38,910 nucleotides of DNA from an uncultured Spirochaetota bacterium. GTDB lineage: Bacteria > Spirochaetota > Spirochaetia > Treponematales > UBA12059. Location of the stretch: the NCBI GenBank assembly GCA_937873275.1, contig CALMRC010000171.1, forward strand, positions 1 through 38,910. The letters are read 5' to 3'. The notes under the pieces are model-generated. The model searched no databases and was not told where the DNA came from. It worked only from the letters and a program-made list of their open reading frames with translations. Position 1 is the first letter of the stretch. Each line of letters begins with the position of its first letter. The translations under genes and the position numbers were made by a program. Of the stretch, positions 31,029-38,210 are shown piece after piece.

Positions 31029-32495
31029 GTGTACCTCACCTTCGATATCGGCACGTCCTCCGTCAAGGGAGCCCTGGTCCGGGAGGACGGCCGGGCCCTC
31101 CGGGTCGAACGGTCTCCCGTGGGCCTCCACCGGGGCGAGGGGGAGTCGGCCTGGGAGGCGGATCCCGGGGAGTGGTGGTCGGCCCTGGCCGAGTGCTCCC
31201 GGCGCCTGGTACGGGACGCAGCCGGTCCGATCCGCGCCGCGGCGGTCAGCGGAAACGGCCCCACCCTGGTCCCCGTGGACGGAACGGGTCTTCCCGTGGG
31301 ACCGGCGATTTCCTGGATGGACCGGCGGGCCCGGGACCAGGCAGACCGGATCTCCGCCCTCCTGGGGTTCCCCCTGGACCCCTCCTTCTATCTTCCCAAG
31401 GTGCTCTGGTTCCGGGAAAACCGGCACGAGGAATTCTCCCGGACCTCTCGATTTTTCTCCTGTCCCGAATGGGCGGCCTTCCGCCTCTGCGGGGAGGCCT
31501 GCACCTACCTGGCGGATCCGTATTACGAGCGGTACACCTGGGGGGGGCCGGCCGCCGGGGAGCTCGGCCTGGAGGCCTCCCTCTTCCCGCCCTACGCCGA
31601 GCCCGGGCGCCTCCTGAGCGGCATCCTGCCCGAAGCCGCCCGGGAGACGGGGATCCCCGCGGGTACCCCCGTGGTGACCGCCTTTCCGGACTTCCTGGCC
31701 TCCCTTTTGGGCTCCGGGGCCGCGGAACCCGGCATCGCCTGCGACCGGGCGGGCACCAGCGAGGCCTTCAACCTCTGCGCCACCGCCCCCTGCGCGGACT
31801 GGAGCTTCCTCTCCCTTCCCCACGCCGTTCCGGGGCTCTGGAACATTTCCGGGGGCCTTTCCACCAGCGGCAAGGCCCTGGAATGGTACGCCCGGGCGGC
31901 CGGTTTTCCGGAGGACGGCGAGCCCGGAGCCCGAAAAGTCTTCCGCGCCGCCGAGGCCTCCGTACCCGGAGCCCGGAACCTCCTGTTCCTGCCCTTCCTG
32001 GCCGGAGAACGGGCCCCCCTGTGGCGCCGGGACCTCCGGGGCGCCTTCGTGGGACTCTCCGTCGACCACGGACCGGCGGACCTCGCCCGGGCGGTCGCGG
32101 AATCCTTGGGCTTCGGACTCCGGCTGACCTCCCGGGGCCTGGCCGACCGCGGCCACCCGACCCGACTGGTCCGGGTGAGCGGGAACCCCGCACGGAACGC
32201 CTTCCTGTCCCGGCTCAAGGCGGACATCCTGGACCTTCCCGTGGAGGTTCCCGAGCTGCCGGACTGCGAGCTCACGGGGAACGCCGCCGCCTGCGCGGTC
32301 GCCCTGGGGGACGGATCGAGCCTCGCGGAGGCGGCCGCGGCTTTGGTGCGGGTGGAGGCCCGGTTCGAGCCGGATCCCCGGCTCCGGGGAGAATACGACC
32401 GGCTCTACGGAATCTTCGCGGACGCCGTCGAGGTCCTCGTCCCGCTCTCGGAGCGGCTGACCGCGGATCCCGGCGCCGGGTCGCCGGGTCCGTAG
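31029..32495 (+). CDS. FGGY-family carbohydrate kinase (xylulokinase-like)
   Basis: 488 aa. The N-terminal ATPase domain opens with YLTFDIGTSSVKGALV, the FGGY phosphate-1 motif. Later come ISWMDRRARDQAD, the catalytic aspartate in TAFPDFLASLLGSGA, CDRAGTSEAFN, the ATP-binding ESLGFGLRLT and VRVSGNPARNAFLSRLKADIL. The family phosphorylates sugars or polyols such as xylulose, ribulose, gluconate or erythritol; the substrate cannot be read from sequence. GTG 31029 starts 5 nt after merR, with AAGGG about 9 nt upstream. The upstream open frame to 30942 is a shadow of merR. It is followed by the AEC transporter after 65 bp. Confidence 0.88.
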   Translation: MYLTFDIGTSSVKGALVREDGRALRVERSPVGLHRGEGESAWEADPGEWWSALAECSRRLVRDAAGPIRAAAVSGNGPTLVPVDGTGLPVGPAISWMDRRARDQADRISALLGFPLDPSFYLPKVLWFRENRHEEFSRTSRFFSCPEWAAFRLCGEACTYLADPYYERYTWGGPAAGELGLEASLFPPYAEPGRLLSGILPEAARETGIPAGTPVVTAFPDFLASLLGSGAAEPGIACDRAGTSEAFNLCATAPCADWSFLSLPHAVPGLWNISGGLSTSGKALEWYARAAGFPEDGEPGARKVFRAAEASVPGARNLLFLPFLAGERAPLWRRDLRGAFVGLSVDHGPADLARAVAESLGFGLRLTSRGLADRGHPTRLVRVSGNPARNAFLSRLKADILDLPVEVPELPDCELTGNAAACAVALGDGSSLAEAAAALVRVEARFEPDPRLRGEYDRLYGIFADAVEVLVPLSERLTADPGAGSPGP

Positions 32496-32560
32496 ATCGA
32501 TCTTCCCGGAACCAGTACACTTCAACCCGGCCCGGAATCCCCGGAGCCTTCGGAGGTCGG

Positions 32561-33484
32561 ATGCCCCAGTCCGTGTATCAGAGCCTCGTCCTGTTCCTTC
32601 TCCTGGCCGCGGGATACGGCGCCGGGAAGTTGAAAGTCCTGGGACCCGATACAGTCCGGGGGATGTCGCGGTTCATCGTGGACTTCACCCTGCCGGCCCT
32701 GGTCCTCGTGTCCATGCAGAAGCCCTTTTCGCCGGAGCTCCGGGACGAGGCGCTTCGAATGCTGGGAATTTCCTTCGCGATCTACCTGTCCGCCCTTCCG
32801 CTCTCCGCCCTCTGGGCCCGGGTCATCCGGTCGAGGGGCCCGGAGCGGGGGGTGCACGAGTTCGGGGGAACCTTCGCCAACGTGGCCTTCATGGGGTTCC
32901 CCATCATGGGGGCCTACTTCGGCAAGGACATCCTCTTCGACGTCTCCATCTACAACATGCCCTTCCAGCTGCTGGCCTTTTCCGTGGGCGTCATCCTGCT
33001 GACCCGGGGACGGGCCGGCACCCCCCGGCTCACCCTTCGGCAATGGATCAACCCCGCGATCCTGTCCACCACCTTGGGCTTCCTCTTCTTCCTCGGATCC
33101 GTCCGGATCTCGGGGCCCCTCCTGTCGGGGCTCACCCTGCTGGGGGACATGACGACTCCCCTGTCCATGGCGGTGATCGGCGCCATCCTCTCCCGGATGA
33201 AGGTCAAGGGAGTACTGGGGAACCCCCGGGTCTACCTGACCACGGCGTACCGGCTGGTCCTGCACCCCCTGGCGGTCTGGCTGGCCCTATCGGCCCTGGG
33301 CTTGCGGGGACAGGCGCTGGCCGTCCCCGTCGTCCTGGCGACCATGCCGGTGGCGGCGAACGCGTCCATCCTGGCGGACGCCTACGGGGGGGATTCGGAG
33401 ACGGCCAGCGCCCTGGTGTTCGTGTCCACCGCGGTCTCCCTGATCACGATTCCCTTCCTGTCCTGGACCCTCTTCGGGCTCTAG
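32561..33484 (+). CDS. AEC-family membrane transporter
   Basis: 307 aa with about ten hydrophobic helices in the two-repeat AEC (auxin efflux carrier) arrangement. FIVDFTLPALVLVSM and GTFANVAFMGFPIMGAYFG are the N-terminal hallmark motifs. VVLATMPVAANASILADAYGGD is the C-terminal hallmark with the conserved asparagine. Members export or import small organic acids, amino acids or sugar acids. Whether it serves the upstream kinase is only inferred from order. GGAGG lies 4 nt before ATG 32561. The 65-bp gap after the kinase contains TACACT at 32516-32521 as a possible -10, with no convincing -35. Confidence 0.85.
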   Translation: MPQSVYQSLVLFLLLAAGYGAGKLKVLGPDTVRGMSRFIVDFTLPALVLVSMQKPFSPELRDEALRMLGISFAIYLSALPLSALWARVIRSRGPERGVHEFGGTFANVAFMGFPIMGAYFGKDILFDVSIYNMPFQLLAFSVGVILLTRGRAGTPRLTLRQWINPAILSTTLGFLFFLGSVRISGPLLSGLTLLGDMTTPLSMAVIGAILSRMKVKGVLGNPRVYLTTAYRLVLHPLAVWLALSALGLRGQALAVPVVLATMPVAANASILADAYGGDSETASALVFVSTAVSLITIPFLSWTLFGL

Positions 33485-33497
33485 GCCCGGGTCATCC

Positions 33498-34421
33498 TCA
33501 GGGTTCCGCCAGGACGGGATTCGTGGACAGGCCGAAGACCAGGACCGGCAGGGACAGGATGCTCAGGAAGGCTCCCCCCGCGACCGCGTTGAGCCCGAGC
33601 ACGGGATCCCCGGCGGAGTAGGCGTAGGCGCCCACACCCTGGAGCACCGATCCGAGGCCGACCAGAACGACCCCCCCGAAGATAGCCGCGTTCTTCACCT
33701 TGAGGTTCGCCTGGACCCGGGCGTAGGTGGGCAGGTCGATGACCCCCGAAGGCTTAACGTCCTCGGAAAACTCGTTCTGGGACCAGAAGGTCCGGATGTC
33801 CTCCGACAGGGGGACCAGGGACGGCTGCAGGACGCCGTCCGTCGGCTCCACCGCCACCATGCTGCCGGCCTTGACCTTCAGCTCCGTCGGCGGCACGTCC
33901 GGCGCGGAAACGACGGTCACGATGACGGAGCCGTCGAAGCAGTAGACCCGGGTGACCGGCACCTGGGCTCCGGATCCCTCGGCCCGAGCCGTGAGTACGT
34001 CGTATCCGAAGTCCGTGCCCCGCACCCCGGCGGCCACGGAATCGCTGGCGATGTTGAAGGTGGATCCCCGGGCCAGCTTGTCCACCTTGGCCCGCACCCG
34101 CCCGTACACGAGCTGGAAGCCCCGGTCCGAGGGCTGGGACAAGGCCTTCAAAACGAAAACCGTGTTCTCCGACAGCTTGAGGATGCCCCCGGAGGGTTTC
34201 ATCCGGATTTCCAGGAAGGTGTTCTCACCCGTCTGGACCTGGTCCCCCTCTTCCAGGCGGAATCCCAGGAGCTCGTCCACCCGGAGGGGCTTGTTCTCCC
34301 GCAGGATGGTCACGTCCTGACCGTCCGCGAACTCGATCTCGGCCCAGGCCGAGGCGCCTTGCCCCCATGCAGTAGCGACGACCGCCAGCAGGGCGGCCGC
34401 GACGATCCATGTCCGCTTCAT
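33498..34421 (-). CDS. FecR-domain protein with C-terminal membrane helices
   Basis: 307 aa from ATG 34421. A signal or anchor sequence (1 to about 20-27) precedes a FecR domain (about 28-190) with ENTFLEIRMKPSGGILKLSENTVFVL. It also has the repeat-like VYGRVRAKVDKLARGSTFNIASDSVAAGVRGTDFGYDV, in which VRGTDF is the domain signature. The C-terminal end has two hydrophobic segments (about 247-267 and 276-298). Spirochaetal FecR proteins of this type are predicted periplasmic/membrane proteins of unknown role, unlike the iron-signalling FecR of enterics. No sigma factor is adjacent. The -10 box (34434-34429) lies at the ATG, predicting a leaderless mRNA. The open frame to 34730 crosses the divergent gene and is not used. 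Confidence 0.82.
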   Translation of the reverse strand: MKRTWIVAAALLAVVATAWGQGASAWAEIEFADGQDVTILRENKPLRVDELLGFRLEEGDQVQTGENTFLEIRMKPSGGILKLSENTVFVLKALSQPSDRGFQLVYGRVRAKVDKLARGSTFNIASDSVAAGVRGTDFGYDVLTARAEGSGAQVPVTRVYCFDGSVIVTVVSAPDVPPTELKVKAGSMVAVEPTDGVLQPSLVPLSEDIRTFWSQNEFSEDVKPSGVIDLPTYARVQANLKVKNAAIFGGVVLVGLGSVLQGVGAYAYSAGDPVLGLNAVAGGAFLSILSLPVLVFGLSTNPVLAEP

Positions 34422-34428
34422 GTCCGTA

Positions 34429-34434
34429 AGTATA
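34429..34434 (-). promoter_or_regulatory. -10 box TATACT directly before the fecR-like ATG
   Basis: On the minus strand TATACT (34434-34429) ends 7 nt before the ATG at 34421, so the transcript would begin within a base or two of the start codon. The -35 region (TGGCGC with 17-bp spacing) is poor, so an activator may be needed. Confidence 0.5.
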
Positions 34435-34465
34435 GCATGTTCCCGGGCCCGGCGCCATGTCGCGA

Positions 34466-34504
34466 CACGCCGCGTCTCGAGAAGGCGAGTCGAGACACGG
34501 CGTG
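34466..34504. repeat. 15-bp inverted repeat centred between divergent promoters
   Basis: CACGCCGCGTCTCGA (34466-34480) pairs with TCGAGACACGGCGTG (34490-34504) at 14 of 15 positions around a 9-nt loop. Its centre at 34485 is about 30 bp from the plus-strand -35 (34515) and about 28 bp from the minus-strand -35 position. It therefore looks like a shared operator. The arms could also fold into a strong hairpin. Confidence 0.65.
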
Positions 34505-34514
34505 ACGACGCGGA

Positions 34515-34543
34515 TTGCATCGGGCCCGGGGCCGGGCTATACT
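34515..34543 (+). promoter_or_regulatory. Promoter TTGCAT-N17-TATACT at a leaderless start
   Basis: TTGCAT (34515-34520) and TATACT (34538-34543) are 17 bp apart. The start point 7 to 8 nt after the -10 is the ATG at 34551, and no ribosome binding site is present. The promoter also lies just downstream of the inverted repeat. Confidence 0.6.
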
Positions 34544-34550
34544 TCCCCCG

Positions 34551-35510
34551 ATGGAAGCCGTGCTCAACGAGATCCGCCTCGGATACTCGGATCCCCAGAT
34601 CAACGCGCTGGCCGCCTCGGCCGCCGAGGAGGCCCGGGACTCCCTGTACGGCATGAAATTCGGCCAGAACGAGGAGTACTTCCTGGAGCTTCCCCGGGAC
34701 ATCGAGGTGCCCCGCTTCCCCATCCATCATGACGTCCGGATCCGGGAACCCTCGGAGGCCTACCTTTCGGCCCTGCGGACCACCCTTCGCCAGCTCGCGA
34801 TCCTTCTACCCGGGACGTTCCGGGACCTCACCCACCTGTTCGACCCCGCGGATATCCTGAAGCCCGCCTTCTTCCACCTATACAAGGTCCAGGAATCGAT
34901 CTACCTCTACGTCCTCCGGATCGACCTCCTGAACCGTCCCCTGGATACGGAGCTCGTGGAGCCGGGCACGAACGAGGAGACCCCCGCGTACCGCACCCGG
35001 AGGCTCTACCTGGAAAGCGAACTGATCCCCCTGGAGGGGATCGACCGGGAGGAAGGGCGGATCCGGTCCTTCCGGATCCACCAGATGGTATCCAACACCT
35101 GGATCGGGGAAACCGGCAAGGGTTACCAGCTACGGGGCATCTGGATGGACGCCGACCTGTCCAAGTTCTTCTCCAAGCTCTTCCTGCCCGAGGACAAGCG
35201 GGTCTATCCCTTCCTGCCCTTTTTCTGCAAATACAAGACCGTCTGCTCCTTCGTGCCCGTGCCGGAAGGGGCCGCCCGGAAAAAGGCCCTCCCGATCTAC
35301 CACCGAGCCTTGAACTTCCTGGGACCCGAGATGGATCGTATCCAGGGCATCCTGAAGGGCGCCTCCTTCTCGGAATCCAACGAGGAATTCCGGGAGCTCC
35401 GCGGGCGCATTCCTACGGCCTGGAAGGAATTGTACAGAGAGGTCTCGGTCCGGCCGTACCTGAACGCCCGGGACCAGAAGGAGTTCGAGCTTGAGTATCC
35501 CAGATCCTGA
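34551..35510 (+). CDS. Uncharacterised soluble protein upstream of murD
   Basis: 319 aa with no signal peptide or membrane helix, so probably cytoplasmic. It is rich in aromatic and charged residues and looks well folded. Examples are EEYFLELPRDIEVPRFPIHHDVRI, KPAFFHLYKVQESIYLYVLRIDLL, KFFSKLFLPEDKRVYPFLPFFCKYKTVCSFVPV and WKELYREVSVRPYLNARDQKEFELE. I recognise no domain; there is no catalytic-looking motif. ATG 34551 is preferred over the in-frame TTG at 34515, because 34515 is the -35 box and the promoter geometry places the transcript start at 34551. The gene overlaps murD by 20 nt and may be co-regulated with it. Only its neighbourhood hints at a cell-envelope context. Confidence 0.7.
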   Translation: MEAVLNEIRLGYSDPQINALAASAAEEARDSLYGMKFGQNEEYFLELPRDIEVPRFPIHHDVRIREPSEAYLSALRTTLRQLAILLPGTFRDLTHLFDPADILKPAFFHLYKVQESIYLYVLRIDLLNRPLDTELVEPGTNEETPAYRTRRLYLESELIPLEGIDREEGRIRSFRIHQMVSNTWIGETGKGYQLRGIWMDADLSKFFSKLFLPEDKRVYPFLPFFCKYKTVCSFVPVPEGAARKKALPIYHRALNFLGPEMDRIQGILKGASFSESNEEFRELRGRIPTAWKELYREVSVRPYLNARDQKEFELEYPRS

Positions 35511-36912
35511 AACCCCCAACCCGTCGGACCTCCGCGTCACCGTCATGGGCCTGGGGCTCAACGGCGGGGGCCTGGCGTCGGCCCGGTTTTTCGCTTCCCG
35601 GGGGGCCTCCGTCACGGTCACGGACATGAAGGACGAGAAGGCCCTGGCCGAATCCCTGGCCGCCCTGGAGGGGCTGCCCATCCGGTTCGTCCTGGGACGC
35701 CACGAGATGGAGGATTTCTCCGGGGCGGACCTGGTCATCAAGAATCCCGCCGTCCGGGCCGACTCCCCCTACCTGGCAGCGGCCAAGGCCGTGGAGACGG
35801 ACATCTCCACTTTCCTCCGGTATTGCCCGGCCCCCGTGGCCGCGGTCACCGGTTCCAAGGGAAAATCCACCACCGCCAGCGCCCTGGCCCACGCCCTCTC
35901 CTCCGGGGGCACGACCTTCCTGGGGGGGAACATCACGGTCTCCCCCCTCACCTTCCTGGACCGGGTCCGGGCCGACACCCCCGTCGTCCTGGAGCTTTCC
36001 AGCTGGCAGCTGGGGGACCTCCGGGGCCGCCGCCTGCTGAAACCCCGGGTCGCCGTCCTGACCCGCATCGTACCGGACCACCTGGACCGGTATCCTTCCA
36101 TGGAAGCCTACGTCGCGGACAAGCGCCTCCTCTACGCGGACCAGGATCGGTCCTGCTTCACCGTCTGCGACCGGGACGACCCCTACGGCCGGTCCTTCGG
36201 GGAGGAGACCCCGGGATCCCCCCGATGGTACGGCGACTCCCTGGAACCGGGTCTGCCCGGGGCCTGGTTCTCGGGTCCCGTCGGGGTCTGCCGGGATCCC
36301 TCCGGACGAGTGGAGGAGATCCTCCCGGAGCGGCTTCGGGTGCCCGGTCCCCACGCCCGACGCAACCTCCTGGCCGCCGCCCTGGGCGCGCGCCTGATGG
36401 GTGGGGAAGCGTCCGGGATCTACCGAGCCCTGGGGGACTTCCCCGGGGTGGAGCACCGGCTGGAGATGTTCCTGGAATCTGGCGGGGTGCGGTTCTGCAA
36501 CGACTCCGCGGCCACGGTGCCCCAGGCCGTGGAGGCGGCCTTGCTGGCCTTCGACACTCCCACGGTCCTGATCACCGGGGGGACCGACAAGAACCTGGAT
36601 TTCGTCCCGGTCCGGGCCGCCTACCGGAGGGCGAAGGCCGTGGTCCTACTCGCGGGGACGGGGTCCGAGAAGCTCAGGGCCCTCCTGGACGAGGACGGAG
36701 TCCCCTACGAAGGCCCCTACGACGACCTGGAGAAGGCCGTCCGGAAGGCACGGGAGAAGGCCGTCCCGGGGGACACGGTCCTCCTGTCCCCGGGCTGCAC
36801 ATCCTTCGGCATGTTCCGGAACGAGTTCGACCGGGGCCGGAAGTTCAAGGAATGCGCGACCCGGCTGACCGGGGAGACCGCCCCGGGGATCGGACTTCGG
36901 GAGGCCGAATGA
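35491..36912 (+). CDS. murD: UDP-N-acetylmuramoylalanine--D-glutamate ligase
   Basis: 473 aa, a complete Mur ligase. N-terminal Rossmann domain (VTVMGLGLNGGGLASARFFASRG), ATP P-loop GSKGKST (121-127), the central-domain motif VVLELSSWQL and VAVLTRIVPDHLDRY. The C-terminal domain has VEHRLEMF, CNDSAATVPQAVEAAL and ITGGTDKNLDF. MurD adds D-glutamate to UDP-MurNAc-L-Ala in the cytoplasm. The D-Glu ligand features (NDSAATVP, GGxDK) separate it from MurC, MurE and MurF. The start is TTG 35491, supported by AAGGAG (35478-35483) 7 nt upstream. It overlaps the upstream gene by 20 nt and the ACT gene by ATGA. No other mur gene is in the window. Confidence 0.9.
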   Translation: MSIPDPETPNPSDLRVTVMGLGLNGGGLASARFFASRGASVTVTDMKDEKALAESLAALEGLPIRFVLGRHEMEDFSGADLVIKNPAVRADSPYLAAAKAVETDISTFLRYCPAPVAAVTGSKGKSTTASALAHALSSGGTTFLGGNITVSPLTFLDRVRADTPVVLELSSWQLGDLRGRRLLKPRVAVLTRIVPDHLDRYPSMEAYVADKRLLYADQDRSCFTVCDRDDPYGRSFGEETPGSPRWYGDSLEPGLPGAWFSGPVGVCRDPSGRVEEILPERLRVPGPHARRNLLAAALGARLMGGEASGIYRALGDFPGVEHRLEMFLESGGVRFCNDSAATVPQAVEAALLAFDTPTVLITGGTDKNLDFVPVRAAYRRAKAVVLLAGTGSEKLRALLDEDGVPYEGPYDDLEKAVRKAREKAVPGDTVLLSPGCTSFGMFRNEFDRGRKFKECATRLTGETAPGIGLREAE

Positions 36913-37301
36913 GGATATTCGCGCAGGAAGGGGACTATTCCGTCTACCGTTTCGCTCCGGGGGAGGAGCCGCCCGAGGCGTTCCGGACGGGAACGGGCTT
37001 TTGGAGCGTCACCCGGACCGATCAGGAATTGTCGATCCTCTGTCCCACCGGCACCCTCCGGGGGGCGTCCCGGGAGGAGGACGGATGGACGCTCTGGAAA
37101 GTCCAGGGTCCCTTGGATTTCGGTATGCTGGGCGTCCTGAGTTCCATCACCTCGCCCCTGGCGGCCTCGGGAGTGAGCGTCTTCGCGGTCTCCACCTTCG
37201 ATACGGACTACATTCTCTGGAAGAAGGACAAGGCCGCCGCCGCGGTCCGAGCCCTCCGGGCCGCCGGCTTCGAGGTCGAGGGGTCCGCTCGGTTTCCCTG
37301 A
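36909..37301 (+). CDS. Small ACT-domain protein (two ACT-like modules)
   Basis: 130 aa with tandem ACT/CASTOR-like modules. The first half contains GTGFWSVTRTDQELSILCP. The second contains KVQGPLDFGMLGVLSSITSPLAASGVSVFAVSTFDTDYILWKKD, matching the LxxIxxxLxxxxIxxxxxSTxxTDYILV pattern of ACT_7 proteins. Such proteins bind amino acids and may act as sensors or regulatory subunits; the ligand is unknown. It starts at ATG 36909, overlapping murD by ATGA. A role linked to the amino acid supply of cell wall synthesis is only a guess from position. It is convergent with the Memo gene after 12 nt. Confidence 0.8.
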   Translation: MRIFAQEGDYSVYRFAPGEEPPEAFRTGTGFWSVTRTDQELSILCPTGTLRGASREEDGWTLWKVQGPLDFGMLGVLSSITSPLAASGVSVFAVSTFDTDYILWKKDKAAAAVRALRAAGFEVEGSARFP

Positions 37302-37313
37302 GGCTACCGGGGA

Positions 37314-38144
37314 TCACTCGAAGACCACGGAACAATATCCCACGAAACTGTCCGCCGGATGGACGTCGCGGCTCGTGTAGTACCCGCAGAGCCTCGGGGC
37401 GGTGAACCCCAGGGCCCGGGCGAAGCCGATCGCCGCGGCCGCGGCCCCCGGGGAACAGGCGGCCCGATCCTCGTTGCCCCTCCGGATGACCTCCCATGCG
37501 TCCAGGGCCAGGAAGGCCCCGATGATCCCCGCGTCGTTCACCTCCCGGACCCAGTCCAGGGCCTCCGGGCCCCGGCCCTTCGGGGAGAACCCGTAGTTCG
37601 GGCCGTAGTGGGTCAGGTCCGTGGAGGCCAGGAAGAATACCCGGCGCCCCAGGTCCGCGGCGGCCCGGGCGACGGCTGCGCCGATGCCTTCCGAGGATTC
37701 GTCGTTGGGCACCCGGAGCCACAGGACCCGGGCCTCCGGAAACCGGAGCTTCACCAGCGGTAGGAGTATCTCCACGGTGTTGTCCGCCCCGGAGTCCTCC
37801 TCGAGCCGAACGTAGGAACCCAGGGCTTCCGCGAGTTCGCGGTCCGAGGTGAGGGGGCCCAGGGGGGTCTGGAAGGCGTCCTCCCGGGCGGCGAGGGGAG
37901 CCGCCCCGGGGGGGCGGTGGCCCCCGACGACGACGATCGTCCCGGCTTCCGCCCGCGCCCGCCTCAGGGTATCCCAGGCCAGGCGACCGGAAAAGAACCA
38001 ACCCGCGTGGGGCGCGATCCCGGCTCCCGCCGTCCGTCCCGGTTCCGCCTCCAGGGTCCGTTCCCATTCCAGGACGGCCGTCCGGACGCCCTCCGGGTTC
38101 GAGGGATACCAGCCTTCTTCCAGGGCCCTGCTTCGGATTCGCAT
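37314..38144 (-). CDS. Memo-like protein (AmmeMemoRadiSam system protein B)
   Basis: 276 aa, the normal length of bacterial Memo (MEMO1-type) proteins. The family motifs are PHAGWFFSG (H46), GGHRPPG (H76), DNTVEILLPLVKLRFP, STDLTHYGPNYGF (H179) and the cysteine C230 in AACSPG. These fit the human Memo metal site with three histidines and a cysteine. The second motif reads DNTVE where many relatives have EHSIE. Bacterial members often sit with AMMECR1 and a radical SAM protein. Neither is seen in this window, though the plus-strand gene beyond the edge is unknown. Function is unproven; a redox-type, copper- or iron-binding role is reported for the human protein. ATG 38144 has a G-rich ribosome site 6 nt upstream. 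Confidence 0.85.
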   Translation of the reverse strand: MRIRSRALEEGWYPSNPEGVRTAVLEWERTLEAEPGRTAGAGIAPHAGWFFSGRLAWDTLRRARAEAGTIVVVGGHRPPGAAPLAAREDAFQTPLGPLTSDRELAEALGSYVRLEEDSGADNTVEILLPLVKLRFPEARVLWLRVPNDESSEGIGAAVARAAADLGRRVFFLASTDLTHYGPNYGFSPKGRGPEALDWVREVNDAGIIGAFLALDAWEVIRRGNEDRAACSPGAAAAAIGFARALGFTAPRLCGYYTSRDVHPADSFVGYCSVVFE

Positions 38145-38191
38145 GTCCGCCCCCTTTTCCGCAACTGCGGTTCCGTTTTCCGCCCTAGTAC

Positions 38192-38199
38192 AGTATACT
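38192..38199. promoter_or_regulatory. Palindromic AGTATACT, shared -10 of two divergent genes
   Basis: AGTATACT reads the same on both strands, so TATACT is present as a -10 for the plus-strand gene (38194-38199, 11 nt before the ATG at 38211) and for the minus-strand Memo gene (38197-38192, about 48 nt before its ATG). Convincing -35 boxes are absent on both sides. The same palindrome occurs at 30478-30485. Confidence 0.5.
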
Positions 38200-38210
38200 C
38201 GGAATCCATC

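Noticed and set aside
30848-33484. 878-aa plus-strand frame ending in the AEC transporter
   Set aside because: The first 570 or so residues are a shadow of merR and the kinase. The transporter starts at ATG 32561 with a GGAGG ribosome site.
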